From Bacteroidaceae bacterium (GTDB taxonomy: Bacteria > Bacteroidota > Bacteroidia > Bacteroidales > Bacteroidaceae): DNA of 64,000 nt. The translations under genes and the position numbers were made by a program. The stretch spans positions 1-64,000 of the forward strand of contig JAUUPT010000008.1 of the NCBI GenBank assembly GCA_030843315.1. Direction: 5' to 3'. Shown one piece after another: positions 43,842 to 52,283 of the stretch. Positions within the stretch are counted from its first letter, which is position 1. Each line of letters opens with the position of its first letter. The notes beneath the pieces were generated by a model. That model saw nothing but the letters and a program-made list of their open reading frames with translations. It was not told the DNA's origin and ran no database searches.

Positions 43842-44513
43842 TTAAAGTGAAGGAATATATTTAATGTCATAAGTCTTTATATCTCCCGAATAAGTATGCA
43901 GGCTGAAGTGAACCGTCACCTTCTGTACACCCTCCACAGCATATTGGCGCAGGGGCATGGAGGCATAGGCTCGCCGGGTGTAGGATATCATGCTCTCATC
44001 TGACTCATGATAGAGCGTGATGTACACATCACTCTGTCCGGTTGCGACATCCACCGTCACTTCATCTTCAATAAAATGAAGAAGATGCTGCCCGTCTTCC
44101 TTGACCTGAAGAGTTATATTCAGATAATCGAGCCCCAACCAGATACTCAGTATATCGGCTGGGTTTGTCCTGATGCCATTCTCAAACTTGTCGGCTGCCT
44201 GGGGAACGGGAGAAACCACCTTCATTGAGGCATACAGTTTCACTCCGGTAGTGCCATCGGCGGCCACAGCATCTGCATAGTTAGCAACGATGCGGGCCGA
44301 AGAATTTGCGTCCATCTTCAGACTCGACAGGTCTTCAACCACCGGGAGAGTCCGCCCCTCGTCCGTCAGGATAGATTGCAGATTACCATCCGCTCCCGAA
44401 TAGGCAGTGAGGAACTCCAACTTCACAGAGGGGTAGTGGTATTCGTCGTCACCACAAGCTGCCAGCAGGCAGACTAATAAAGGCAAAAGCCACCAATAAC
44501 AATACTTATTCAT
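43842..44513 (-). CDS. NigD-like lipoprotein
   Basis: 223 residues, signal ending LAACGDDEY (Cys about 20). The remaining sequence is beta rich: an N-terminal OB-like region (about 45-105) and a C-terminal immunoglobulin-like region (about 110-220), the arrangement of the NigD-like families common in Bacteroides. NigD was first seen in a bacteriocin locus, but most family members have no known role and there is no bacteriocin here. It starts four bases after the acyltransferase gene. Confidence 0.75.
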   Translation of the reverse strand: MNKYCYWWLLPLLVCLLAACGDDEYHYPSVKLEFLTAYSGADGNLQSILTDEGRTLPVVEDLSSLKMDANSSARIVANYADAVAADGTTGVKLYASMKVVSPVPQAADKFENGIRTNPADILSIWLGLDYLNITLQVKEDGQHLLHFIEDEVTVDVATGQSDVYITLYHESDESMISYTRRAYASMPLRQYAVEGVQKVTVHFSLHTYSGDIKTYDIKYIPSL

Positions 44514-44517
44514 TCTT

Positions 44518-45666
44518 TCATTCTTTGATTGCCGCCAGATAATTCTTCAGCGGGTTGGCATACATCAGGAACATCTTCTCGCGCAAGAAAGGCAGGTCTT
44601 TATCGGCAAGGGTGATGCGATCCAGTTGCCGGTCGACGTAAGTGATGAATCGCTGCTTGTCTTCTGCCGTATAGTGCGAGGCGAAGGTTTCGTTTCCTTC
44701 GAGAAGATCGTGTGCCACGTAATTATTAGGATGTACCTGGTAATTGGCATGGATGCGCTTGTCTATCAATGCCGACAGGCGTGCAAAAAGTTCCGGCTTC
44801 GGAAGCGAACGGTCTATGCGGGCCAGTTCGTCGTTGATGCAGGCGCCTGTCTGGAAATGTACCCGGCCCTTATAGCCGAACAGACCGGTCTGCATATTCA
44901 GCAGGTCGTCGGCAGTAGTCTTTTTATAGTCGGGTACATCACGCTTCAACTGGAACTCCTGCGCTTTCAGGAAGTCGCAAGGGTCGTATTCGTAGGAGAT
45001 GGCGAGCGGAGCAATATTCAGTTCCATCAACCGGTCGATGGCGTGTCCTTCACCACCCATTGCAAGCATCTTCAGAACACTGTCTTGCGTACGGTCGTTC
45101 GCATCTTTGGCGCGTCCCTCGCGCTGGGCAATCCAGATGGACTGGTTTTTCCCACCAATAGTATAATGTATATAGCGGGACATACGGGCGGATGCTTCCA
45201 ACTTCTGGCGCATACTCAAGGCACGCAGCACAATGAAGGATTTGTTGACACGGACAAACTTCTTAATCCACGGATAGATAAGCAGGTTGTCGCCAATGGC
45301 AATCTCCACCGTATCCATGTCCTGGTCTACCAGCAGAATGGACAGAAAGCCCGAATCAAGGATGATGTCGCGGTGGTTGGAGATGTAGGTATAAGCTATT
45401 TTCTTATCCGGCAACGAGGTATGGTCCAGCGTCAATCCATCCGTAGTGTCCGCAGCCAGCTTCCAAAGCAGGCCGTAGCAGAAAGTTTTTTGAAACTCCA
45501 GTTTCGTTTTGCACGCACGCATTTTCTGTGCCACTACCTCAAAAGGTACATCGGGCATAACCGTAGCAGCTGCCTGCCGGAATGCCGGGTCGGCAATCAA
45601 CTCCTCAAAGATTTGAGGAAGTTCCTCGTCGTGATAAGGACGGATTTCATCAAATTCCACGTTCAT
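44518..45666 (-). CDS. PlsC-type acyltransferase domain protein
   Basis: 382 residues, no signal peptide. The central region (about 85-230) has YISNHRDIILDSGFL, a variant of the NHxxxxD motif of glycerolipid acyltransferases (spacing His-x5-Asp, also His-x1-Asp), and IWIAQREGRAKD, which matches the substrate-binding block III. It probably transfers an acyl chain to a lipid precursor at the membrane. The C-terminal 130 residues are not recognised. It ends the ddl-containing run. Confidence 0.8.
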   Translation of the reverse strand: MNVEFDEIRPYHDEELPQIFEELIADPAFRQAAATVMPDVPFEVVAQKMRACKTKLEFQKTFCYGLLWKLAADTTDGLTLDHTSLPDKKIAYTYISNHRDIILDSGFLSILLVDQDMDTVEIAIGDNLLIYPWIKKFVRVNKSFIVLRALSMRQKLEASARMSRYIHYTIGGKNQSIWIAQREGRAKDANDRTQDSVLKMLAMGGEGHAIDRLMELNIAPLAISYEYDPCDFLKAQEFQLKRDVPDYKKTTADDLLNMQTGLFGYKGRVHFQTGACINDELARIDRSLPKPELFARLSALIDKRIHANYQVHPNNYVAHDLLEGNETFASHYTAEDKQRFITYVDRQLDRITLADKDLPFLREKMFLMYANPLKNYLAAIKE

Positions 45667-45677
45667 AGTGATAGTAT

Positions 45678-46652
45678 TTAAAACCGGTTTTCTATTATAT
45701 CAGTCATTACGTCTTTTATATCCAGTCCGGCGGCGCGCACTTGCTGGGGGATGAAGCTGGTGGCGGTCATGCCGGGAGTGGTATTCACTTCCAGCAGGTT
45801 TACCTTTCCGCCTTCGGTGATGATATAGTCTACACGGATAATGCCGGAAGCGCCGAGAATATCATAAATGGCGGAAGTGAGTTTATGCACGCGGTCCCGC
45901 AGTTCATCGGGGATGCGGGCGGGGGTGATTTCATCGACCTGTCCGTTGTACTTGGCATCGTAGTCGAAGTACTCGTTGTGCGTCACCACCTCCGTAATAG
46001 GAAACACTACGGATTTATCTTTTGTTTTATAGCAGCCGCAAGTTATTTCGGTGCCCGGCATAAATGCCTCCACCATCACTTCGGGGGCTTCTTCAAACGC
46101 CTTGGCTATGGCGGGCTGTATCTGCTCCTGTGTCTTTACCTTGGTTACTCCGAAACTGGAGCCGCCCAGATTGGGCTTGATGAAACAAGGCAAGCCGATC
46201 TTCTCTATCACCGCCTCATCGGAAATCTCCTGTCCGCGGCGCAGCATCAGCGAATCGGCAATGCTCACTCCGAACTTATTCAGATACTGGTTGCAAGCAA
46301 ACTTATCGTAAGTAAGGGCGGCTGCCAGCACGCCGCAACAGGAATACGGGATGTGCATCATATCGAAATAGCCCTGCAAACGGCCGTCTTCGCCCGGCGT
46401 GCCGTGAATCGTGATATAGGCAAAGTCGAAGGTGACCTTCGTGTCGCCCAGCCGGAAGCTGAAGTCGTTGCGGTCTACCGGGGTCGTCGTGCCGTCGGGT
46501 AACTGCACGTGCCAGTCCGTCCCGTGCATTTCTACTATATATAATGTGTACTTCTCCTTGTCGATGAAGGAGTAAATGCCCTGTGCACTGCGCAGGGAAA
46601 CCTCGAATTCGGAGGTATCTCCTCCGGCTACAATAGCAATCGTGCGTTTCAT
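45678..46652 (-). CDS. ddl: D-alanine--D-alanine ligase
   Basis: 324 residues of the ATP-grasp family. IVAGGDTSEFEVSLRSAQ at the start, PCFIKPNLGGSSFGVTKV near 150 (ATP lysine and glycine loop), and the metal-binding LLEVNTTPGMTATS near 287 are present. It makes the D-Ala-D-Ala dipeptide for peptidoglycan. It overlaps the upstream pseudouridine synthase gene by four bases. Confidence 0.95.
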   Translation of the reverse strand: MKRTIAIVAGGDTSEFEVSLRSAQGIYSFIDKEKYTLYIVEMHGTDWHVQLPDGTTTPVDRNDFSFRLGDTKVTFDFAYITIHGTPGEDGRLQGYFDMMHIPYSCCGVLAAALTYDKFACNQYLNKFGVSIADSLMLRRGQEISDEAVIEKIGLPCFIKPNLGGSSFGVTKVKTQEQIQPAIAKAFEEAPEVMVEAFMPGTEITCGCYKTKDKSVVFPITEVVTHNEYFDYDAKYNGQVDEITPARIPDELRDRVHKLTSAIYDILGASGIIRVDYIITEGGKVNLLEVNTTPGMTATSFIPQQVRAAGLDIKDVMTDIIENRF

Positions 46653-47719
46653 TCTAATTCTCTGTTACTGATATAGCTTCTCCATTTGTCTATCAGCCGG
46701 GACATGTCGTCGGGCAGTTCCGAGGTAAAGTACATCTCTTCGCCGGTGGCGGGATGCACAAACCCCAGCGTCATGGCGTGCAACGCCTGCCGCGGACAAG
46801 TATCGAAGCAATTGTTTACAAACTGTTTGTATTTGGCAAAGTGGGTTCCTTTCAGAATTTCGTGCCCACCATAGCGTTCGTCATTGAAGAGTATATGGCC
46901 GATGTGCTTCATGTGCACACGAATCTGGTGGGTACGTCCCGTTTCGAGGATGCACTCCACAAGGGTGACGTAGCCCAGACGTTCCAACACCCGGTAGTGG
47001 GTGACGGCATGTTTGCCCTGGTCGTCGGGAAGGACGGTCATCTGCATACGGTCGCGGGGGTTGCGACCTACGTTGCCTACGATGGTACCTTCATCTTGCT
47101 CTACATTTCCCCAAACCAGCGCACGATAACGGCGCTTCGTGGTTTTGTTGAAGAACTGGTTGCCGAGGTTCGTCTTGGCATCCGGTGTTTTGGCTATCAC
47201 CAGCAGGCCGGAAGTATCTTTATCGATGCGGTGCACCAGCCCCACATGAGGGTCATTGGCGTCGTAATCGGGATTATCCTTCATGTGCCAGGCTATGGCG
47301 TTGACAAGAGTTCCGTGATAGTTGCCGTGTCCGGGATGTACCACCAGGCCGGCGGGCTTATTCACTATCATGAGGTACTTGTCCTCATATACTATATTAA
47401 GGGGAATGTCTTCGGGGATGACTTCGTTTTCGTAGCGCGGGCGGTCCATCATCACGGTGATGACGTCTTGCGGCTTCACCTTGTAGCTGCTCTTCACGGA
47501 TTTGCCGTTGGCCATCACGAAGCCGGCATCGGCTGCCTTCTGGATACGGTTGCGCGAGGCATTGGTCAGGCGGTCGAACAGATATTTGTCCACACGCATC
47601 ATCTCCTGGCCCTTGTCCACCACTACTCGGAAGTGTTCATAGAGTTGCGCTTCATCACCGACGGGTTCTATATCGTCCAGTTCATCATTCTCTATTTCGT
47701 CCGGCAATTCTTCTATCAT
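46649..47719 (-). CDS. RluA/RluD-family pseudouridine synthase
   Basis: 356 residues. An S4 RNA-binding domain (about 40-100: MRVDKYLFDRLTNASRNRIQ) is followed by the synthase domain with HRIDKDTSGLLVIAKT near 172, whose aspartate is catalytic. Most likely it modifies 23S rRNA, as RluD does. It lies between the PASTA gene and ddl; the same order is common in Bacteroidales. Confidence 0.9.
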   Translation of the reverse strand: MIEELPDEIENDELDDIEPVGDEAQLYEHFRVVVDKGQEMMRVDKYLFDRLTNASRNRIQKAADAGFVMANGKSVKSSYKVKPQDVITVMMDRPRYENEVIPEDIPLNIVYEDKYLMIVNKPAGLVVHPGHGNYHGTLVNAIAWHMKDNPDYDANDPHVGLVHRIDKDTSGLLVIAKTPDAKTNLGNQFFNKTTKRRYRALVWGNVEQDEGTIVGNVGRNPRDRMQMTVLPDDQGKHAVTHYRVLERLGYVTLVECILETGRTHQIRVHMKHIGHILFNDERYGGHEILKGTHFAKYKQFVNNCFDTCPRQALHAMTLGFVHPATGEEMYFTSELPDDMSRLIDKWRSYISNRELE

Positions 47720-47763
47720 GAGTTTTACGATTGAAGTTTATTCAATTATCAACCACCTGTTGT

Positions 47764-48417
47764 TTAGAACCAGGATTCGTCTGAGGCAGAGTCTTCGGAT
47801 GAAACAGGTTCGGTTGTGTGCTGTGAAGATTCTATTCCCAGGGAGTCTGCCTCTTGCGGAAGCGCCCCACCGTCTCCCACCATCAACGTCAGCACAGCAC
47901 CGACAGGTACTTTCTCTCCGGTAGTAAGTGAACGGCCTTTGTACTTTATGCCATATACCCAGTCTTTCTCTCCGGCCACATGCTGTATCTCGGCCAGTTT
48001 AAAGCCGGCAGCCAGAATGCGCGCCTCCGCTTGGCGCAGAGAACTATTATCTGCCACATCGGGAACGGTGTGCAGAGGTACATTCAGTGTATTGATAGTG
48101 AGATAGATCGTGCGTCCTTCCTTCACCTTTTGTCCTGCCGCAGGATTATATTCGAGGATGCATCCGGCAGGTAAAGCTTTCACGTAGCTTGAATCAGAAA
48201 CAATGCAGCTCAATCCCTGGTTACGAAACAGCTTCTCGGCTTCGCCTATGCTCATGCCTTTCACGTCGGGCACTACCACGGCTTCGCCGTGACGGGTATA
48301 TATATCCAGTCCTTTCAGCACTCCAAATATCAGTCCTACCACTACAACAATCATTGCAAGAAGGTTCACCCAGAAGTATTTATTCTGCTTGAAAGAGAAA
48401 AAATCTTTTATTGTCAT
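47764..48417 (-). CDS. PASTA-domain membrane protein
   Basis: 217 residues from the ATG at 48417, which begins a short cytoplasmic tail and one membrane helix (about 15-40: NLLAMIVVVVGLIFGVL). Two to three PASTA repeats follow (VPDVKGMSIGEAEKLF, VPDVADNSSLRQAEAR). Such repeats bind peptidoglycan fragments or beta-lactams in Ser/Thr kinases and penicillin-binding proteins. Here no kinase is attached, so it may be a scaffold for wall enzymes. It sits upstream of the pseudouridine synthase and ddl. Confidence 0.9.
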   Translation of the reverse strand: MTIKDFFSFKQNKYFWVNLLAMIVVVVGLIFGVLKGLDIYTRHGEAVVVPDVKGMSIGEAEKLFRNQGLSCIVSDSSYVKALPAGCILEYNPAAGQKVKEGRTIYLTINTLNVPLHTVPDVADNSSLRQAEARILAAGFKLAEIQHVAGEKDWVYGIKYKGRSLTTGEKVPVGAVLTLMVGDGGALPQEADSLGIESSQHTTEPVSSEDSASDESWF

Positions 48418-48938
48418 AATCTTTAGCACGTTATTTGGGGCAAAGATACAATTTTCACCACATAGTACACGGAGAAGTTCCAAGTTTTTATCTTATATTG
48501 AGACCCTGCCGACAAAATAATCTCTTTTGAAATACAAGATGAACAATGATTTAATGAACGATTTCCCCAAAAACCTATTTTATTGCCATAACCAGTGCCA
48601 TTTTGCCGAAAAAGCCATTGCATAATGCCGTTTTGTGCTATACATTATACCCAAATGAACGGTACATAAGACGGATATGCCTCATACTTTACTTTGTTTC
48701 GCAGTTGCGGGCTCTTCGGCCCGCAATTGGAAAACAAAGAAAAGAAACGTCCAAAACGGCAAAAACAATAAGTCTTTGCCACATTTTCCATGCTTCATTC
48801 CTCTATTCTCCTGCCTGTATTTTACTGGGGATGAATGGGAGGATGCTTAACTGTGCGATACCTACCACGACAAGAAAAGCCGCAAAAGACATTTTCAGTC
48901 TTTTGCGGCTTTTTTATTTCTTTGTACAAGGAATCAGC
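48418..48938. other. Intergenic region with weak 22-bp periodicity and hairpins
   Basis: No gene is supported in these 521 bases. From 48604 there are four weakly similar 22-base units (48604, 48626, 48648, 48670) ending in CATAA, CATTA, CATAA and TTTA. A GC-rich hairpin (TTGCGGGC-TCTTCG-GCCCGCAA, about 48703-48724) is flanked by outer pairing of CTTTGTTT with AAAACAAAG. The rpmH terminator is at 48875-48917. Confidence 0.5.
48875..48917. terminator. Terminator after rpmH
   Basis: AAAAGCCGCAAAAGAC (48875-48890) pairs with its full complement at 48898-48913 around a seven-base loop. It lies just past the rpmH stop. The T run is longer on the plus strand, so it may work in both directions. Confidence 0.75.
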
Positions 48939-49100
48939 TTATGCCTTCACTCCGTTGTATTCGTCAGAAACAGTCAGTTTCTTTCTGCCTTTAGCACGAC
49001 GTGCTGCCAATACTCTACGACCGTTAGCACTTGCCATTCTCTCACGGAAACCGTGTTTGTTCTTTCTCTTTCTGTTAGAGGGTTGAAATGTTCTTTTCAT
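48939..49100 (-). CDS. rpmH: 50S ribosomal protein L34
   Basis: 53 residues, start ATG at 49100 and stop at 48939. The sequence opens MKRTFQPSNRKRKNKHGF and continues RMASANGRRVLAARRAKGRK, the L34 signature, with a short acidic tail SDEYNGVKA. It is a basic protein of the large ribosomal subunit. In many bacteria rpmH is next to rnpA and dnaA; here it is divergent from efp. Confidence 0.97.
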   Translation of the reverse strand: MKRTFQPSNRKRKNKHGFRERMASANGRRVLAARRAKGRKKLTVSDEYNGVKA

Positions 49101-49152
49101 TACTGTATCTTTGTTTTATGTTATTATTCTTATTTCTCACGAATTCGGGCTG

Positions 49153-49160
49153 CAAAAATA
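49153..49160 (-). promoter_or_regulatory. -7 promoter box of rpmH
   Basis: On the minus strand TATTTTTG, 52 bases before the start codon; fits TAnnTTTG. Confidence 0.5.
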
Positions 49161-49210
49161 GGGACTTTTTTCAAATAAACCAAGAGATAACTCATTTTCT
49201 CTCAAAACTT

Positions 49211-49242
49211 TTTGCGTTTTCTACCTATTTCCATTACTTTTG
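49211..49242 (+). promoter_or_regulatory. Full promoter of efp
   Basis: TTTG at 49211-49214, 20 bases, then TACTTTTG at 49235-49242. This is a complete match to the Bacteroides promoter pattern TTTG-N19-21-TAnnTTTG. It also argues for the efp start at 49303 rather than the in-frame ATG at 49240, which lies inside the -7 box. Confidence 0.8.
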
Positions 49243-49302
49243 CACCCGCAAACCTGCACTAAAGGAGTAATTTCTAATATAATAATAATAAAGACAATAA
49301 GT

Positions 49303-49869
49303 ATGATTAATGCCCAAGACATTAAAAACGGAACTTGCATCCGTATGGACGGCAAGCTGTATTTCTGCGTAGAATTCCTGCACGTAAAGCCGGGAAAAGG
49401 TAACACTTTTATGCGTACCAAACTGAAAGACGTGGTAAGCGGTTATGTTCTCGAACGTCGTTTCAACATCGGTGAGAAGCTGGAAGATGTACGTGTAGAG
49501 CGTCGCCCCTACCAATTCTTATACAAAGAAGGTGAAGATTACATCTTCATGAATCAGGAAACTTTCGACCAGCACCCCATCGCTCACGACCTGATCAACG
49601 GCGTTGACTTCCTGCTGGAAGGAACCGTTCTCGAAGTGGTATCCGATGCTTCTACAGAAACCGTACTTTATGCAGATATGCCTATCAAGGTTCAAATGAA
49701 GGTTACTTATACCGAACCGGGAATGAAGGGCGACACTGCAACCAACACCCTGAAGCCTGCTACCGTAGAGTCTGGCGCAACAGTACGCGTTCCTTTGTTC
49801 ATCAACGAAGGCGAAACGATTGAAATCGATACTCGCGACGGTTCTTACGTAGGACGTGTGAAAGCATAA
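49303..49869 (+). CDS. efp: Elongation factor P
   Basis: 188 residues from ATG 49303. Domain I carries the loop VKPGKGNTFMRTK, with lysine at the tip position that is modified in some bacteria. The two OB domains end with the signature IDTRDGSYVGRVKA. EF-P relieves stalling at polyproline stretches. No EpmA or EpmB gene is near, so whether the lysine is modified is not shown. Confidence 0.96.
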   Translation: MINAQDIKNGTCIRMDGKLYFCVEFLHVKPGKGNTFMRTKLKDVVSGYVLERRFNIGEKLEDVRVERRPYQFLYKEGEDYIFMNQETFDQHPIAHDLINGVDFLLEGTVLEVVSDASTETVLYADMPIKVQMKVTYTEPGMKGDTATNTLKPATVESGATVRVPLFINEGETIEIDTRDGSYVGRVKA

Positions 49870-49895
49870 GCACCCGCCCCGAACAGATATAAAGT

Positions 49896-49934
49896 CACCC
49901 GGACGTTTCAGCACGAAGCGCCGGGTGTTTTTTT
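49896..49934 (+). terminator. Terminator after efp
   Basis: CACCCGG (49896-49902) pairs with CCGGGTG (49921-49927), followed by seven T. Confidence 0.8.
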
Positions 49935-49969
49935 GTATAGAACGAAGGTATTATCGGGAAATAAGTACG

Positions 49970-49977
49970 TATCTTTG
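49970..49977 (+). promoter_or_regulatory. -7 promoter box of the glycosyltransferase/radC unit
   Basis: TATCTTTG fits TAnnTTTG, 29 bases before the start codon. Confidence 0.5.
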
Positions 49978-50006
49978 TAAGTGGAAATTATTAAAAGACC
50001 GACACC

Positions 50007-50996
50007 ATGCGATACTCCGTCATCATCCCCGTGTACAACCGTCCCGACGAAGTGGACGAATTACTACAAAGCCTGACGCAACAAAGCTTCAAGGACTTTG
50101 AAGTGGTGGTTGTAGAAGATGGTTCTTCCATTCCTTGCAAAGAGGTGGTAGAGAAATACCAGGGGCAACTGGATATACATTATTACAATAAGCCAAACTC
50201 CGGTCCCGGGCAAACACGCAACTACGGGGCGGAGCGAAGCCAGGGGGAATACCTTATTATATTGGACTCCGACTGTATCTTGCCGGAAGGATATTTCTCC
50301 GCCGTAGAAGAAGAATTGCAAAGAGAGCCTGCCGACGCATTCGGCGGCCCGGACCGTGCACACGAATCGTTCACAGACATACAGAAAGCCATCAACTATT
50401 CAATGACTTCCTTCTTCACTACCGGCGGCATCCGGGGGGGGAAGAAGAAGATGGACAAGTTCTATCCGCGAAGTTTCAATATGGGAGTGCGACGGGAGGT
50501 CTATCAAGCGCTGGGTGGATTCTCGAAGATGCGCTTCGGAGAAGATATAGACTTCAGCATCCGCATCTTCAAGGGAGGATATACCTGCCGGTTGTTCCCT
50601 GCCGCCTGGGTATATCATAAACGAAGAACGGATTTACGGAAATTCTTCAAGCAAGTGCACAACTCGGGCATCGCCCGAATCAATCTATATAAGAAGTACC
50701 CGGAATCATTGAAGATTGTCCATCTGTTACCGGCTGCCTTCACCTTGGGAGTGGCAATACTACTGCTGGGAGCACCTTTCTGCCTGTACAGCCTGACGCC
50801 CATCCTGCTCTATGCCCTGCTGGTATGCGCAGATTCTTCCATTCAAAACCACAGCCTGCGCATCGGCGTCTACTCCATCGCAGCATCGTTCATCCAGCTC
50901 ATCGGATACGGAACGGGCTTCTGGCGTGCCTGGTGGAACCGTTGTATCCTTGGCAAAGACGAGTTCGAAGCATTCAAAAAGAACTTCTATAAATAA
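50007..50996 (+). CDS. Family 2 glycosyltransferase with membrane tail
   Basis: 329 residues. The GT-A domain (1-225) opens YSVIIPVYNRPDEVDELL, has LILDSDCILPEGY (the metal-binding DxD-like motif is DSD) near 91-103, and FGEDIDFSIRIFK near 178. The C-terminal part has two or three hydrophobic segments (about 245-300), so the enzyme is membrane bound. It probably builds a lipid-linked or surface glycan; donor and acceptor are unknown. Its stop overlaps the radC start by one base. Confidence 0.9.
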   Translation: MRYSVIIPVYNRPDEVDELLQSLTQQSFKDFEVVVVEDGSSIPCKEVVEKYQGQLDIHYYNKPNSGPGQTRNYGAERSQGEYLIILDSDCILPEGYFSAVEEELQREPADAFGGPDRAHESFTDIQKAINYSMTSFFTTGGIRGGKKKMDKFYPRSFNMGVRREVYQALGGFSKMRFGEDIDFSIRIFKGGYTCRLFPAAWVYHKRRTDLRKFFKQVHNSGIARINLYKKYPESLKIVHLLPAAFTLGVAILLLGAPFCLYSLTPILLYALLVCADSSIQNHSLRIGVYSIAASFIQLIGYGTGFWRAWWNRCILGKDEFEAFKKNFYK

Positions 50997-51682
50997 TGGA
51001 CAAACTGACTATCAACCAGTGGGCCGAAGAAGACCGCCCACGGGAGAAGATGATGCAGAAAGGCGCCGAAGCACTAAGCGATGCCGAACTGCTTGCCATC
51101 CTCATCGGCTCGGGCAACACGGACGAAAGCGCCGTAGCCCTGACGCAACGGGTACTCTCCGCCACCGGCAACGACCTGAACCAACTGGGAAAATGGGAAG
51201 TCCGCGACTTCTCCCGCTTCAAAGGCTTCGGCCCCGCCAAAAGCATCACCATCATGGCCGCCCTGGAACTGGGCAAACGCCGCAGCTTGCAAGAGCGCCC
51301 CGAACGTGCCGTCATCCGTTCTTCCCAAGACATCTACGACCTGCTACATCCCCTGCTCTGCGACCTGGCACAAGAAGAGTTCTGGGTGCTGCTGATGAAC
51401 CAGGCCGCCCGCGTCATCGACAAAGTACGCATCAGCCGCGGCGGTATAGACCAAACCACCGCCGACGTGCGAAGCATCCTGCGCGAAGCCCTGCTGCAAC
51501 GAGCCACGCAGATATCCCTCATCCACAACCACCCTTCCGGCAACCCACGTCCCAGCACAGAAGACCGCCGGCTGACGGAGCTCGTGAACAAAGCCGCCCA
51601 AACGATGAACATCCGGCTGACCGACCACGTTATCATCAGCGACGGGAAGTATTACAGCTTCAGCGACGAAGGATTGCTATAA
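50996..51682 (+). CDS. radC: RadC-family JAB/MPN-domain protein
   Basis: 228 residues. An N-terminal helix-hairpin-helix region (about 15-90: LSDAELLAILIGSG, FKGFGPAKSITI) precedes the JAMM metalloprotease-like domain, with SLIHNHPSGNPRPSTED as the zinc motif near 176-192. The name suggests DNA repair, but a repair role has been disputed for the family and its activity is unknown. Translation is coupled to the glycosyltransferase through TAATG. Confidence 0.93.
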   Translation: MDKLTINQWAEEDRPREKMMQKGAEALSDAELLAILIGSGNTDESAVALTQRVLSATGNDLNQLGKWEVRDFSRFKGFGPAKSITIMAALELGKRRSLQERPERAVIRSSQDIYDLLHPLLCDLAQEEFWVLLMNQAARVIDKVRISRGGIDQTTADVRSILREALLQRATQISLIHNHPSGNPRPSTEDRRLTELVNKAAQTMNIRLTDHVIISDGKYYSFSDEGLL

Positions 51683-51702
51683 CTTCCCCGTAGCATAACG
51701 AC

Positions 51703-51822
51703 CGTTACCTCACAGGGTAACAACCTTCACCACGCAGGGTAACTCCTTTTACATGCCGCGGTAAAGGCTTTTACACACCGGGGTAAATGCTTTTACATCG
51801 CGCAGAAAAAGCCGGTAAATGC
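51703..51822. repeat. 22-bp periodic array D (five units)
   Basis: Units start at 51703, 51725, 51747, 51769 and 51791; the last holds a 10-base insertion and ends at 51822. Each unit has the form TTTTAC-N6-GGTAAA or GTTACC-N5-GGGTAAC, that is, an 11-base half and its approximate inverse complement. Units 3 and 4 share TTTTACA at the start and GGTAAA near the end. It lies between radC and the SufT-type gene. Confidence 0.82.
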
Positions 51823-51876
51823 AAGGCATTGATAGATAGCATAGTGCAACAAAAGGCACTAATCCTATCTTGATTC

Positions 51877-51907
51877 TTTGTAGTCTCGATTAAATTCTTT
51901 AGCTTTG
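51877..51907 (+). promoter_or_regulatory. Full promoter of the SufT-type/lpxH unit
   Basis: TTTG (51877-51880), 19 bases, TAGCTTTG (51900-51907): a complete TTTG-N19-TAnnTTTG match, 33 bases before the start codon. Confidence 0.75.
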
Positions 51908-51940
51908 TTTCCGTAAAACCTATAATATATCCTTACGATT

Positions 51941-52252
51941 ATGACCAAATTTGAAATAGAAGAGAAAATAGTAGCCATGCTCAAGACGGTATTCGACCCG
52001 GAAATTCCGGTCAACGTTTATGACTTGGGACTGATATACAAGATAGATGTTGCCGACAACGGCGAAGTAACCATCGACATGACGCTAACCGCTCCCAACT
52101 GTCCGGCGGCTGACTTCATCATGGAAGACGTGCGCCAACGGGTAGAGTCTATCGACGGCATCACTTCCGCCACCATCAACCTGGTATTTGAGCCCGAATG
52201 GGACAAGGACATGATGAGCGAAGAAGCAAAACTGGAGCTGGGATTTCTCTAA
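51941..52252 (+). CDS. SufT/MIP18-family iron-sulfur assembly factor
   Basis: 103 residues. The whole length is one MIP18 (DUF59) domain: VFDPEIPVNVYDLGLIYKIDV, then MTLTAPNCPAADFIMEDV with the conserved cysteine near 55. Relatives help deliver iron-sulfur clusters or, in other pathways, oxidise aromatic acyl-CoA. A housekeeping cluster-assembly role is most likely since no catabolic genes are near. lpxH starts 31 bases later. Confidence 0.9.
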   Translation: MTKFEIEEKIVAMLKTVFDPEIPVNVYDLGLIYKIDVADNGEVTIDMTLTAPNCPAADFIMEDVRQRVESIDGITSATINLVFEPEWDKDMMSEEAKLELGFL

Positions 52253-52283
52253 AAATAGTTGATAATTGATAGTTGATAAAGAG

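Noticed and set aside
43842..44513. Bacteriocin locus because of the NigD-like protein
   Set aside because: No bacteriocin precursor, transporter or immunity genes nearby; NigD-like proteins are common alone in Bacteroides.
48603..49178. 191-codon plus-strand frame across the rpmH region
   Set aside because: It runs antisense through rpmH and two hairpins; no start signal or family features.
50812..51693. 293-codon plus-strand frame overlapping radC
   Set aside because: Arg/Pro/His-rich translation of the wrong frame; radC in the other frame has the JAMM motif.
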